From NCBI RefSeq assembly GCF_963675165.1, contig NC_087377.1:2588824-2652823 (forward strand): a DNA stretch of 64,000 nucleotides, written 5' to 3'. The translations under genes were made by a program, and so were the position numbers. The notes below the pieces were generated by a model. The model was given only the letters and a program-made list of their open reading frames with translations, searched no databases and was not told where the DNA came from. Shown here one piece after another: positions 44,815-59,286 of this stretch (within the stretch, counting starts at the first letter, position 1; every line of letters begins with the position of its first letter). The DNA comes from Halichondria panicea. Taxonomy: Eukaryota; Porifera; Demospongiae; Suberitida; Halichondriidae.

Positions 44815-47418
44815 ATGGCTACTGAACAAGACTTAGGGTGAGTGAACATGTAGACTATAATTACTACTCATGGTAGCACCTTGTGATTGCATGGAGGGAG
44901 GCTCATTCCATTAGTAGAGTCAGAATAGGCTATGAATCATAGTACAGTGTTCCACCAGGCTGATCATCATAATTATTATGATCAGAGGTGAAACACTGTA
45001 CAGCAAAATGACAGCTGGATATGTGCATGGTGTCACTTGTATAAACTATATACACATATCAAGTAATTCTGTATGACTGACCCCCCAACCATCTATTTTG
45101 TACAGTAATCAAAACAAGCTAGCTGAGGACTTATACGAGGCTGTAGACAATGATGACGTCACTAAAGTTAGGTCCCTGTTGGGACAGGGGGCAAACCCCA
45201 ACCACCAGCTCTACTGGAGTGACGAGTGGGTGAGTGACGAGTGGGCGGATAAGAGGCCTCCATTACACTGGGCTTGCTGGAGGGGCTACCTTGAGATTGC
45301 GAAGAATCTTGTTACCCATGGAGCTCGTACTGATAAAGGTGGTGGGACGTACAACAAGACTCCACTTCACTATGCGTGCCAGGGAGGTGATAAGGAGATG
45401 GTGCAGTACCTGATCCAAGAGCTCAAATGTAGCACTGGTAAGCAGTCGTGTATTAATCAAATAATGTTTCTCCGTATCTAAATTTAAACAGTATAAACCC
45501 CACTTGGAGTCTGTATCATAGCAACTGGGTGAGGTTTAACTACCATAATCTCCGCATTCCTCATAAACTCCCTTGCCTTGAGGGAACATAATAATTATGT
45601 AGGCCTATAGCGAAAAAATGTTTAGAGATAAATTTGTGTCAAATTTGCTTATATTTTACATAGTAAGCGATGTACGTACGTTAGTACAGTATTACTTATG
45701 CTTTTGCGTATGATATATTTTAAAGTTGAAAAATTTCGTGATTTGGTTGAATTACTGTACCTGACCATTTTGTTTCTCCGTTCACCATAATATTTTCTAT
45801 ATTAGTATCTGTGTGATAGTTGAACTCTGTTTCACAACAGATGTGAGGGATAAATATAACATGACTTCTCTTCACTGGGCTTGTGTGAGAGGAAGTAAAG
45901 ACGTGGTACAGTATCTGGTGGAGGAGAGGAAGATGGATGTTGGTGAGATTTAGTGTGCTCTTGATAGTCTAGCTCTGTATTTGTTCCCATAGCTTCTCCT
46001 ACTGTTTGTATTTGCTTCTGCCCAGTTGATATTAGACACAGATTCTGTGTAACTACCGTATAACGCGAAATTTTCGAGGCACTTATATTTCGTGGATTGG
46101 CCTCTAAAAGCATTTCGTTGCATAATGTTCGCGGAATGACTGCTTACCGGAAGCCACACCTTTAAATCTTTGCACATTATAGCAGATAATTCTAATTAAA
46201 TAACAATTTTCGTAGACTTGTAGGATTGCTAACCGACGAAATTCGCGAAAATTAAGCCCCTCGAAAATGTTGCGCTATACGGTATTTTGTTTGACTCTGT
46301 GTAATGTACAGATGTGAGGGATGATGAGGAACAGTCACCACTGGACAATGCTATGGAGTGTCTTGATGATTGTGAAGGTTGTGTGGATGTTGCCCTCTAC
46401 CTGATGAGCCGTGGCTGTGCATGTGGTGATGAGGACAAAGCCAGGTTACTCTGTGCAGCATGTTCCCTTGGCAAGCTGGGTGTCGTGAAGGAACTGGTTG
46501 AGCAACACAAAGTTGACCCCAACAGTAAGCATTAGTATGTACTTGGTGGAGAAGGCCAACTGTGATATCAGTGAGTACAACACAACCACCATGCAGTGTT
46601 ATACCTTTGTTTCTACACCCACTCTTGCTCAGGTGCAACTGACTATGATGGCATTACTCTTCTTGACATTGCTACAATGGAGGGTCACACTGAAATTGCT
46701 GACTACCTCAAGTCTCTACCACAACAATGTAAGCTCACTAGGATCATGAGTACACAGTGTGGTCCAATACAGCTACTCTCTCTATACAGATGCTGTGACT
46801 GGAGACACTGACTCCAGGAGTGACGAGAATGGACCACCACCAACAAAGAAACGAAAAAGTAACTATTATCTCATGTGCACGTACATCTTAATTCATCTCT
46901 CGTCCCCGTCTCTCACACCCACACCACACCAACACTTACACACACACACATCCTCCCACACACAGACACACACGCCCAGCAAGTGACTCTGAGAGTGTGT
47001 CCTAACTGTAAGGAGAGGTGTCACATCCGCTGCAAGAAATGTCCCGAATGTGAGCACGAGTTCCCTCCTTCCAGTAAGAGCAGGGCCAAACCCGACCAGG
47101 ATATTGTGAAAAACCCTTCAAACCTACTGCAGATACTACAGAAAAAGGTCACTACACAGTACCAAGAGTATATTAGGCATATGCGGAGAGTAACGTGACT
47201 TCCTGTATCTTTCATGGGCTTGGAATTTGCACACTGACCAATCCAAGTGTGGGTGATGTAATCTATCAAGAAAGTAAATTCCAAGTTTGTGACAGATACA
47301 GGAAGTCACGTTACTCTCCGCATACATCTGATGTACAGTATTGTGACAGTACATACTTTAAACTGTATTGTACAGCCTTAAAAAATATTAATTTCATCAC
47401 ATCAAACAACCCCCCCCC

Positions 47419-47465
<47 letters not shown>

Positions 47466-47613
47466 CTATCTATTTGTTTCGACTAATGCCTGTTGCTAAT
47501 TCTAAGAACCAAAATTTGAGGTTAATGTTTGTTGTATGCTTGCTTCAGTTTATTAATAACCACATAGAAGAACCCACATTCCCCAACCCCACTTATCAAC
47601 TACATGTACCCAC

Positions 47614-47700
<87 letters not shown>

Positions 47701-48881
47701 CTATCTTGACTAATGCCTGTTGCTAATTCTGAGAACCAAGATTTGAGGTTAATGTTTGTTGTATGCTTGCTTCAGTTTAACCACATAGAAGAACCCACAT
47801 TCCCCAACCCCACTATCAACTACATGTACCACAAAACCTGACCCAGACAATACAGGGTTGTACTTTATACCTAAGCCCCCCTCAGAAGTTTTCTTTTTTA
47901 AAAGCCAACTTGAAGTATCACAGCAACCAATATCAAGTCCAAGTTAGAAGATAAGTCTTATAACTCATGTTAGCTTGACCTCAACGTTTTACAGCTTTAC
48001 AATAATTATTCAGCATGGCCCCAATGTGAACACATGACACGCCCAGTCGCTCATGCCACACCTAATTTAATTTTCACACATCAAACAACCCCCCCCCCCA
48101 CACACACACACACACACAGGTTGACCAATTGTCTCTGTTAGGATTTGACATTGTCGTACTAGTGCACAGAGATTCAAGCAAATCACATGACACGCCCAGT
48201 CGCTCACGCCACACCTACAGGAAGTTTGTGACCCCCGGACTGGCCGAGAGCTTTGTTGAATCTCCTCTGGTGTACGGCAGTTGGAAAGATTTCTGTAGTT
48301 CTGACAAGACCTCAACTGGACACGCTCAGAAATCCAAGAACCCACGAAAGAAAAAAGGAGTACAAACGAATACTACTACTACCACTCAGGAAGGGGACAG
48401 ATCACATGATACGAGTGGAGTTTCGCATGATCAAGACAATGTATCTCAAGACAGCAATGGTCCCAATACTCAATCACAAGCAGCACCAACCTCTACTGAC
48501 TTGACACCACTCTGGAATACAATATCTTCTCTTCGTCAGCAAATCGATTCCATGCAATCCAGTTTAAATGGCCCGCCCACTCACACGTACCCTCAACACA
48601 TGTACCCCACAGCTACTGGTCTAATGAACACAGGGCAATCGACCTTTGTACCCGGGGGTGGTCCATTCAACACACCACTCCCCAACCATTTCACTGGACC
48701 TTCTTCACACAACTCAATGCTGGGACAGTCATCACGATTTAATCTGAATCCCATGTCCTTCCCAATGTTTCCATTTTCACCTGCTCCAGCAAATTATCGT
48801 TTCCCTTCACCGATTACACCGTTAGAGTCGTCTAGGCAACCAATGAACTCTGACCCAAACACTGACTCAATAGATCCGTGA
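44815..48881 (+). CDS. Long ankyrin / zinc-ribbon protein B, copy 2 (592 aa)
   Basis: The exons are 44815-44837, 45106-45437, 45841-45942, 46312-46524, 46633-46728, 46790-46858, 46966-47147 and 48120-48881. The coding sequence is identical to 12589-16654. The last intron is one base longer (an extra C near 47609, beside the second CA tract), which is the first difference seen between the two 32-kb copies. Confidence 0.82.
46054..46284. mobile_element. Complete ACCGTATA MITE, copy 2
   Basis: Same as 13828-14058. Confidence 0.85.
47179..47324. mobile_element. Hairpin MITE, shorter form, copy 2
   Basis: Same as 14953-15098. Confidence 0.85.
47409..48119. repeat. CA microsatellites and duplicated fragments, copy 2
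   Basis: Same arrangement as 15183-15892: three CA tracts, a repeated ~135-bp segment and a 35-bp copy of exon 8 sequence near 48031. Confidence 0.9.
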
Positions 48882-49246
48882 ACTTTGCAATAGAATTTGA
48901 AGTTATAAAGTCATGTACGTTGTAAAAAATAATTATGCTGTAATTATTTGTTCTGTGCGTACTATACTATAAAATACTTGAATCAATTAAATGACTGTGT
49001 ATCAATTACATAATAAATAGAAAGTGCTCCCATGGCCATGCATGCGCACATGTATAATTTCGAATTCAAAGAAGGGTATACGAATACGTATACATGTAGT
49101 TGTACTATTTCACTGGGATAAAGTTTTATTCGTATACAGGTACAGCAGCAAATTTAAAAGATATAAAAACTTGCACAATAAAGTATTCCGACTAAACAGT
49201 ACACTATAATTATACTACAACTGCATGTCCATTGCTGCGTATAGAT

Positions 49247-52200
49247 TTAGTCAGGTGACATGATAAGTATCCATGTGATACTCTTGGGGTCCATGGTGAC
49301 AGTCACCACCGCGTTGTAGCCTCTATCCAACCCATACACTGCCCCCGGACTCTGTCCCTCAGGCAACACGAGTGCTTTGTCAGACAGGCCAGTGTAGTAC
49401 AGTGGTAGACTGATGTTGCGTGTTATGGCCACTGGAGTGGGGTTGAATATCATGGCTAGACCGCGGTGGTCAAGGTGAGGATTCACGTGCAGCACACAGT
49501 CGTAATCTGTGCATGCGTGCAGGGAGAATGTGTATAGCAATACATCATTTACATCAAACTTTTTTAGCTACGCTATAATAATTATTATGATAAGTTGAAA
49601 AACATGTGACTCTATAGACAGATATAATTATGTACAGCATGTAATTTTCGTTGGTGAAAATGTTCGTATTCATGAACTATAATTAATTTTTATACCCATA
49701 TAAATATTCTGTATTTTTGTAGAGCTGACGTCGAGCCTATTGCATGCGGTAGAATCATTTCGTAGTTTTAGTTTTCAATACGACAATTTCCACCATACGA
49801 AAATACCACGCTAGATATTTATACGGTACATAATTAATCACTTCTGTTCCCTAGCTCCCATGCACACACCTTGCATGTCTGGTCTCCTCACATGGACTAT
49901 GTCACTGATCAGAATGTCACGATAGGTCTTGTAGAAACCCACCCACTTCTTCACCAACTGCATAGTTGCATCAGTGTCATACAACCTGCAAGCATGCAGG
50001 GAGACCATTAAACCAGACGGTGCATGCATTAGATGTAAAAAATTATGTGTGGTTTTTGACGTAAGTGCGTGACTATCGTGGCAACTATCAGGAAAAAACG
50101 CACGTTTGCTACAATAGTCACGCACTCAGCGTGAAAACCATGCACACATCATTTTATATATCCTTACTTTATACACATACCTGGGGCCACGATAACAAGC
50201 TGCAACTCCGTAACCAAGGTATTGAGCCAACGCCCACTCATACTCCACTAGGTGCTCAGACAGTGGCTCAAACTGAGCAGCAGAACCACCTGTTAGTATG
50301 TGGAGGGGGCGGATACATTATAATTATATAGATTATATATAGCTAATGTGGAACGGAATATGGATAACAAAATTGAAAGCAGACATTGAAAGCTTAGAAA
50401 GAGACCTTTTTCAAATAATGTTGTGGCCAGAAATTAAGGATTAATTAATTAAGCGCCTCAAAATTTAAGCGCTATATTTGTATACAGCATGGTATAATCA
50501 TTACCCTAACATACATACATACCTCCGTGATACACGACCAGTGGTACAAACATCCATCCCTGGGTGGGTATGTAATGGTAGGTATCATCATACATCCCCT
50601 GTCTGCTCACACTGAGGTCCTCCCAGCGAGGCAGGCTGTACTGGTTCTCATTATAACTGGAGCAAGAGGGACAAGTATTCAGCATGCATGCATGGTGAGA
50701 GGAGAATGCATGGACAATGCAAACAAACAAATTACTGCATAGACCTAATAAATGATGTACACTGACTATAATAATTATTGCAACGTTCTTATACACACAA
50801 GAAATAGTGATAAAAATGATGTCCATCTCATGCACTCAAAGTTAACTATAATTATAGAGGGGGGGGACAAGTAAATAATAGCCTGGAACTAACACTACAT
50901 CAGGTACACTAACTATACAGTACTGCAACGTTCGTAACACAAAAAGCGAGCGATGATCTGAGCACACCACGTACATACATACATGTACTGATTATTGTAT
51001 AGCTCTATCAAAGAGCTGCTGAATGCATCTTTAGCTTCGAATTCGGACATTTCTAACACAAGTTATGGATATTAAACTAAAAATTGGGCCCAAAATAAAT
51101 CGCCGATCAAAACGTATGCTATATATATACTATTGAATTGCAATGCATCTCCTCCCCATACAAACAACACATGCAGACATTAATTATATCTCACCCCATT
51201 CCAGACTTGCTTCCTCCCCAATAGAAATAGTTGTCAGGTTGGTTGATAAACACGTTCTTTGCTCGTAGCTCAGAATAGAGCTGTGCTTGTAGTCGTGTCT
51301 GCCAGTACACGGAGTCACTGGCAGAGGTGTGGTGGGTGTGGTTAGTTGAGCCGCACATTGCACCTCCATATGGTCCATCTGTCTCAAGCATAGAGAGACC
51401 AGTTTGGTTGATGAAAGTGAAGATGATGTCATTAATCTTGTCATACCTATACAATGAACAAATACACTAGCTATAATTATTATGACTGTATTTAGAGAGC
51501 ACACGCACATTAATTTTGCCCTCAAAACCAAAGCAATCTATGTTGTGGCACTATCAACTAAGTGCAACTTGATTAGCTCCGAAAAAAAGCCCATTTCAGA
51601 AAAATTCCCTATAATAGAAAATGGAACACACTGTAACAAAAGCAATGATGTATTGTTTATTATAACGTAGTAACAACAGCTGATATAGTTTCACTCACCA
51701 TCCAGAAGCGAAGCAAGCATCCTGTGTTAGTTGTCCTGATTGTGGGTTGACTACGTCCCACTGGTCCCCCACGTTCCCCCCATATCCCCCGTGACCCCGA
51801 TCAAGGTCTATCAGATCATACCTGTGTGTGTGTTGTGTGTGTGTATGGTGCATGTGACAGTGTGCATAATTAAAAAAATAAAAAATAATGGTCCCAAGAT
51901 ACTGTAAAGTTGTCTAATACGCACATGTGATACTGATAGGGTGAAAGAAAACTGAGAGTGAAAGGAAGGGGAAGAAAGATGATATAGTGCATGTGGAAGA
52001 AAGGGGGAGAGAGTGGGAAACAATGAAAGAAAGAGAGCGGAGGGATAGTGGGAAACAAAGAAAGAAAGAGAGCGGAGGGATAGTGGGAAACAAAGAAAGA
52101 AAGAGAGTGGAGGGATAGTGGGAAACAAAGAAAGAAAGAGAGTGGAGGGATAGTGGGAAACAAAGAAAGAAAGAGAGTGGAGGGATAGTGGGAAACAAAG

Positions 52201-54345
52201 AAAGAAAGAGAGTGGAGGGATAGTGGGAAGAGAGGGCAGGGCGCTCCAGCTAATCAACATACAAAAGTACATACACTTACCCTCCAACTTCAATTCCTTG
52301 TGACTTTGCATACTGAATATCTGCAGTGATAGCGTCGATATTAGTCTTGTCCATATCCTCCAGTTTGAAACCAGAACCAAAACTGTAAATATACATCTCA
52401 AAACCAACTGCAACCATTTGATCAATAGACTTCTTAAAACCGGTTTTACTGGAATCTGTTCCGTGGAAAAATATTGGATTTTCTTGTGTTTGTGGTGCCA
52501 ACAATCTCGTCATTTTGTGCCGACTCAGCGCAATCCTCTCGCGATCATAAGAATCCGTAACAAGTTCCAAAACTTTATAAGTATCAAATTGTGATAGCAG
52601 TGCTGAATTTATTTTTGAGGATTTCGAAGTGGTTGCAATTTCTACACCTGGTCCGAATGTGTAGGTACAATTGAGAACAGGTTCATCTGCCCCAGGGCTA
52701 ACGCTACTGCCAGCTGCATCCATACCCCACTGCACTAGGCCACCGTGAGGCACGTTTGCTTCAACATAGAGCCATGATTCTGTTAGGGCTGATGTGTCGT
52801 GCTCCCAAGGCTGGGCCTGGGGCGATAAACTCAATGGAACGTACGGTTTTTGAGTACCGATGTATTCGATAACAGTCCGGTCCACTGTAACCGAAGTACT
52901 TGCTGCATTTTGAACTGTTAGCCATTTTGCTAAAATAGGTACACCCACATACATCTCGTAGTTCACTGTAACAATTATATTTGCATGAGAAGGTTTCTTC
53001 ACATCTGCAGGAGGTTTGAAATTAAGCGATAGAGTCATTCCTTTAGGAGGCCAGCTAGCATCTGTTGGGGAATGCCTCAGTCCAGGTTCCCAATGAAATG
53101 GTGCAACTGGAGGGGTCTTGGTGTAGCCAGTGTACACAAAAGAGGACTGCAGTACAGTCAGTGTAGAGGTGTTCATGTAAGCGTGAGGTAGGGGGGAGAA
53201 TAGACCTCCTATTGGGTAATCAATACCGTCTAGCGTTACGTAGCCCTCGGGAAAGATTGTGCGTAGTATGGGCTGTTGTTTTGTTTCACTGCGATAGTCG
53301 ATTGTCCCGAAGGCAGGGGAGGTTGTAAAGATGCGAGAGATGAGTGTGTTACTGAGTGTGAGTTGATCTCCAGTCACAGTTAGTGTGACCTAATGATAGA
53401 TAGAGAGAGTGGATCAACCGATGTATATATGCCTGGTACAGGTTATAGTTATACCTGAAAGCAACCAATGCATATATATGCAGGCGTATACACGCCTGCA
53501 TATAGCCGTAGATATAATAGCCTGTACTAGCTGTAGAGTTATACCTGCATGCATGCATGCATGAAAGCAGGTGCAGTTCCTGATGATCGAGTGTAATGCA
53601 ATAGCTGATATAAGGGCATGCACCATATATTGTAACAGCTTTGAATTGGATCTTCCCAACACAATAATTATGGCCCGGTATCCATTGTACTTATATTATA
53701 GTATTGTCCATGTACTCCTTCGAGCTGGCAGACATAATGTTCTTTGTTAACTCATTTAAAAACAAAACTAATCGCTTCTGCATTACTGATTTCGTCTCAA
53801 TATCCTGTTCTAACACAAGGTCATCTGACAAGCTCACCCTCCGACACACCAGATCAAGCCACAATCAACACCGTCATTTCTATTTTAACCGTCTGCCCAG
53901 ACTGTGGAACTGCCTACCGGCCATTGACATGTCTCTATCATCCCGATGCATAAAGACACTGATCAAGCGATTTCTATGGTCCCACTTTGTAACTCATTTC
54001 GACCCCTACAACATAATATGTTCCTTTTATTTTCTCTGTCCCTGCAGTAGATGCTCCACAATGCATATGATTAGTGTTCATTTGTGAATCACTTGTTCTC
54101 TATAATCTATCTCACACGGCAATCTGACTAGTTTCAGATTAGCCTTCAGCTGTACACTCACTATATTGTCCTGTTTTTTTGTAATCACCTGTATGTATGC
54201 TGAGAAACCATAATTATTATTATTATTATATTGTATCTACCTCATCTTTAATGCTGTTGATGAGCCAGTCCCTTGTGTCAGTGGAGTGGGTCTTTACCAC
54301 CATGCAAAGCAGCGCACATGCAAGGAGTAACTGTACAGCCTCCAT
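49247..54345 (-). CDS. Secreted alpha-galactosidase-like glycosidase, copy 2 (735 aa)
   Basis: Minus-strand exons are 54345-54241, 53389-52281, 51821-51699, 51446-51195, 50656-50523, 50289-50181, 49985-49870 and 49506-49247. All are identical to 17020-22118, with the same signal peptide, acidic barrel motifs (YDLIDLDRGHGG, SMLETDGPYGG) and stop. The first upstream difference is one extra T at about 54371, just 5' of the start codon. Confidence 0.85.
50041..50157. mobile_element. Small inverted-repeat element in glycosidase intron, copy 2
   Basis: Same as 17814-17930. Confidence 0.8.
52014..52229. repeat. 35-bp purine-rich minisatellite, copy 2
   Basis: Same unit number and variants as 19787-20002. 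Confidence 0.95.
53704..54087 (+). pseudogene. LINE C-terminal relic, copy 2
   Basis: Same as 21477-21860; antisense in glycosidase intron 1. Confidence 0.8.
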
Positions 54346-54424
54346 AGAGCAAGCTTTGTTTATCTAACAGTTTTTTGCAGAAAAAAGGGGGAGGGGCTGG
54401 TGCATTGGGAAGATCTGCCCCACT

Positions 54425-54479
54425 TAGCCTCGATTCCAAGCCGCTCTAAATTGAGAAAGACGGGCTGGGATCGAGGCTA
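54425..54479. repeat. AGCCTCGATTCC hairpin, copy 2
   Basis: Same as 22197-22251. Confidence 0.7.
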
Positions 54480-55001
54480 TGCAAAAATTTAATGTGGTTT
54501 TGCTAGCAGTTGCAATCAAACTGAACAGGCCGGCTGCATAATTATGCAGGCTTGCAGACAAGCTGCAGTATTATATAACATTTGGTTTATAAATCTAGGA
54601 AACCACATTAATTTACTCATGGACCCTTGTTTTTCATTGAGACATTGAGCTGACATATTTAATTAATAAACAGTTGTAATGCAATTAACAAGGTTGAGAA
54701 AGTAAGAGAAAAAGCTACAAAAAAAAAAAAAGAAAGTGAGTTGAGGTGGAATGTTGTCAGAGTAAAATAAAAATACACAGCAAATTGTACATAATTCTTG
54801 CATGCAATTGAACTTTCCTTCATCGCTGCAGTAAAATGTACGAAAAATATATTATGGCAGTTTTATTGTTACCTGATCTGTTGAATAATTAGTGTGTGAC
54901 GCTTTCCAAGCTACCCAGGAGGTACGCCACAGAGCTCGTTCATATTATAGTGATTCGGCCCATATAGGACCCCCTATACACTCTCACATCCCAGGGAGCA
55001 T

Positions 55002-55158
55002 GCAGGGGGTGCACGGACCCCCCGCAGCCAGATCCACACAGAAAGAGAGCAGGAGGCGCACGACCCCCCGCAGCCAGACCCACACAGAAAGAGAGCAGGG
55101 GGTGCACGACCCCCCGCATCCAGATCCACACAGAAAGAGAGCAGGGGGCGCACGACGA
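55002..55158. repeat. 46-bp GC-rich minisatellite, copy 2
   Basis: Same as 22774-22930. Confidence 0.93.
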
Positions 55159-55346
55159 TTTGAAAAGAATAATAGGCTGTTTACGTGATCATATTAAAAA
55201 GAATAGCATAATAGGAGCTAGGTAATATCTCGAGCATAATCTACCAACCTCTACGTACTTGTAAGGTATATACGTACGTACAGCGTTTACTTCCCATATT
55301 GAACTGCTCTAATCCTATTTAAAATAAAACGCTCTACGAACCTCCC

Positions 55347-55721
55347 TAGCCCTAGCCTAGCCTAGACTGGAAACCACTCCCTTCGCTCTGGGCTCTGGGG
55401 ACTGGCAAGTTGCCGTATTGAGAGTTGTCCCGTTGGAATGCAATTAGAACAAACCACAAAAATGAGTAATGCGTGGGTGATATTATTTCATCCTCGATAA
55501 CAGACCGCCAGTGATGTACTTATACTCGAGGCCGATCATATTTTTGTCAGTAATACAGTCATGTAGTTAGCGTGTGGGCGGTGGCACGTGAGTATTTGTG
55601 ACGTTTACATTCTTGTGGCTGCGTGACATTCTTCACGCACTGGGACAACTCTCAACACGGCAGCTTGCCAGTCCCTTTCTCCCGAGAGAAGGGGACTGGT
55701 TTCCAGTCTAAGCCTAGCCCT
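55347..55721. mobile_element. Foldback element with ~80-bp arms, copy 2
   Basis: Same as 23119-23493. The GA run that follows is two bases longer than in copy 1. Confidence 0.85.
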
Positions 55722-56908
55722 GAGGCTCAGGCATATAAGATACAGTAACCCACCAGCGCAGCCAGAGAGAGAGAGAGAGAGAGAGACAGGTCCACCAGCG
55801 AGAGAGTCGAGTGTGAGCAGCGCAGTTGAGCAGCGCAGTTGAGCAGTCCAAGTGCAAGTGTAGAAATGCTCGAATAATTGCCCAACTGACTCTTTTATTA
55901 TCTCCACAACAGGCGAAGGCAGGTTTTTTGTTTTGCAGCACCAATCAGATTGCAGAATGCTTACGTAATAGCTATCGGTTCGCTTCCCAACTCCTCCCCT
56001 TCTCTGAGCTCTGCGGTTAGAGGCGGCCAGGATTCGGAATTCCAAGATGATAATAATCTCTGAAAGGGGCAAGGCTACGGTGGCCCTGAGCGCTGCACTC
56101 TAGTTGGTAGTTCATACTTGATAGTTCAAATGCGTAGTTGGTAGTTAGCAGTTGCTACTTGATAGTTCAAATGCGTAGTTGGTAGTTCGCAGTTGCTACT
56201 AACTTGATAGTTCAAACACGTAGTTGGCAGTTGGCAGTTGGTAGTTCGCAGTTGGGAGTTGGTAGTTGCATGGTAGTTGGCAGTTGGTAGTTGGGAGTTG
56301 GTAGTTGGCTATGGTGGCCCTGAGCGCTACTCTAGTTGGTAGTTCATACTTGATAGTTCAAACGCGTAGTTGCTACTTGATAGTTCAAATACGTAGTTGG
56401 TAGTTCGCAGTTGCTACTTGATAGTTCAGTTGGCAGTTGGCAGTTGGTAGTTGGCAGTTGGCAGTTGGTAGTTGGCAGTTGGGAGTTGGCAGTTGGCAGT
56501 TGGGAGTTGGTAGTTGGGAGTTGGTAGTTGGTAGTTGGTAGTTGGCAGTTGGTAGTTGGCAGTTGGGAGTTGGTAGTTGGGAGTTGGTAGTTGGTAGTTG
56601 GCAGTTGGGAGTTGGTAGTTGGCAGTTCGTAACCTTTAAACTTTGCAACAATAATTAGCCTGCTTTTAAATTATGATAGGCACAGATATCTAGCTGGCCT
56701 AAGACAGCAATATTAGAATCTTATATGTACACATCTAGGTAGGGAGATCATTTCAAGTCTAATCCTCATGTACCTATATTCCCAGATCCCAGCAGGGAGG
56801 GGGGAATTATAGAAACAGGTTTTGCATGGCACTTTTAGATTCTATTGAGGCTATTTAAAGTTATGGTTAAAAGATTAGAGGCAGTGCAAAGATATATCTA
56901 TATACAAC

Positions 56909-58052
56909 CATAGATACACGAAAGAAAGGGATAGGCAACGCCCCACGTGATGCTAGGTAAATGCAGTGTGTGACGTCACACCCTCTGGTTGGAGGCGAGT
57001 TGCGCTCAAGAAAGTACACAATGATCCCTATATCTGCTTATTTTTCTCGTAGGGGGCCTAAAAGAGAAATTCAAAACAATCAGGCATCATGCACACATAG
57101 ACCCAGCACTACTGATAGCTACAGTTGCTATGTTAGTGCCGAGTTTTCTTTTATTCAGCTTGATTTGTGTGAAAAAACACCGATTTGTCAGTTTATGTAC
57201 CTATATCTCCAATATGAAATAATTTTATAACATGTACGTTTCACAGAATTAAAGTGTGTTTATAACTGCATGGAACAAAGCATATTTTCCAGCTCTCAAT
57301 GCAGTGAAGTAGTAGCAGCACCATGAAACGCTTGTCCGAAGTCCAGAAAGTTTGCGTACCTCTCCTGCTCTTACTGTACATGGTAATGTAGTTTGAAGTA
57401 CTCTAAGACACAGTTTAGGTATTAGAAAGTGGAACACAAGTATCTTTATCTGTATTGTGTGATCGAAGAGATGGCATTTGAAGGACTTGGGAACATACCT
57501 GTTATGGTTTGTAGAGTGTACTGACACCCCCCTTTGGAGCTCACTTTCTCATCACTTTGCATATAGTAGCTCTAAAAGATTAATAGCCTATGTCTAAGTG
57601 TATCTGGTGTCTCCTCAAGAGCACAGTTTGCTATAATACTATAAGGCCACTCCAAGTGATACTCTGGTTTCTGGTCCACCGCCCGCATCAGATTTTATTC
57701 TTGGATTTCTATCTCATTATTGGATTTCTATCCCATTATTTCTACTACGCATGCGCAAAAAAAAAAGTCCATGCGGTACAAAATAGTGTGATAATGATAT
57801 TCATTTGCAAAATAATGAGTTCATAAGGTGAAATTGATAATGACATAATGAGAAAAGCCGCCCGCCTGCATGCATTAGAAAAACTTTAGGACCAGAAACC
57901 AGAGTGTCACTTGGAGTGGCCTAAACTATTAATATCTTTACTGACATTTTGAGTGCACACACCCCTTTTTGCTCATTACACGCCCCTTTTTAGCAACTCG
58001 CCTCATCCAACAGAAGTGCTGGGTGTTGCCTATCCCTTTCTTTGTATCTATG
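56909..58052. mobile_element. Nested terminal-repeat element, copy 2
   Basis: Same as 24679-25822. Confidence 0.8.
57644..57922. mobile_element. Innermost nested MITE, copy 2
   Basis: Same as 25414-25692. Confidence 0.88.
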
Positions 58053-58264
58053 ATACAACATTTGCTAACTGCAAAGTTTAAAGGTCACGAACTCCCAACT
58101 GCCAACTCCCAACTGCGAACTACCAACTACCAACTGCCAACTGCGAACTACCAACTACCAACTGCCAACTGCGAACTACCAACTACCAACTGCCAACTGC
58201 GAACTGCGAACTCCCAACTGCCAACTGCCAACTATCAACTGGAGTAGCACTCAGGGCCACCGTA

Positions 58265-58560
58265 GTTGGCAGTTGGCAGTTGGTAGTTGGCAGTTGGGAG
58301 TTGGTAGTTGGCAGTTCGTAACCTTTAAACTTTGCAACAATAATTAGCCTGCTTTTAAATTATGATACTGACACCAATAGATATCTAGCTGGCCTAAGAC
58401 GGCAATATTAATCTTATATGTACACATCTAGGTAGGGAGATCATTTCAAGTCTAATCCTCATGTACCTATATTCCCAGATCCAGCAGCAGGGAGGGGGGA
58501 ATTATAGAAACAGGTTTTGCATGGCACTTTTAGATTCTATATATTGAGGCTATTTAAGAA
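58265..58560. repeat. Second heptamer array and duplicated flank, copy 2
   Basis: Same as 26035-26330. Confidence 0.85.
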
Positions 58561-58750
58561 CACACATACCCAAGATTAAGTGTTTTAATCTGCGTGCCAA
58601 GTAGCCTCGATTCAAGGCCGATTAAAATACGGATTGCAGGGGTGATAGTGCGCATGCACTTCAAATTACCCAGTATGGGTAATCGTACCACGAACGTAAA
58701 ACCTTAGTAAATTATCCAGAAATTAGTCCGTTTACTAAGAATATGTTCCG

Positions 58751-59243
58751 TTGTGGAGACCTAAATTAATAAAGGATATCAAGTCACTAGAAAAAGTGCA
58801 ACGCAGAGCCACAAAATATATCCTTAATGATTATGTATCAGACTACGCAAGACTCTGCAAATTAAAGTTATTGCCCCTCATGAGATGGTTTGAACTGCAA
58901 GATATCATGTTTATTGTGAAATGTATGCAGCAGCAGTCGGACGATATAAGAGAACTAGTATCTTTCACTTCATCCAAAACCAGGGCAGGCTGCTCAGGCC
59001 ATTCCCTTCAAATTAAATTTGCTAGAAATAACTATTCAAGACACTTCTACTTCATTACTTCATTAGAATTGCAAAAGTATGGAATAAATTGCCGTCGAAT
59101 TTAATAAATCTAGATTCATCTCTATAGGAACAATCAAGAAAAAGACTTCGGACTTTTTAGTGTCAGATTTTCTAGAAAACTTTGACACAAATAACTTATG
59201 TTCATTTCATATGGTTTGCCCATGCTCTAAATGTCATATATAG
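58751..59243 (+). pseudogene. LINE C-terminal relic (second lineage), copy 2
   Basis: Same as 26521-27013, including the frameshift. Confidence 0.82.
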
Positions 59244-59286
59244 GATCCTCTGTTAACTATACTTATCACTCTATAGATTATATAAT

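Larger units (their letters stand above)
56076..58264. mobile_element. Heptamer-array foldback element, copy 2
   Basis: Same as 23846-26034 apart from two substitutions that I noticed (A to G near 56096 and G to A near 56982). The heptamer arrays have the same length. Confidence 0.85.
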
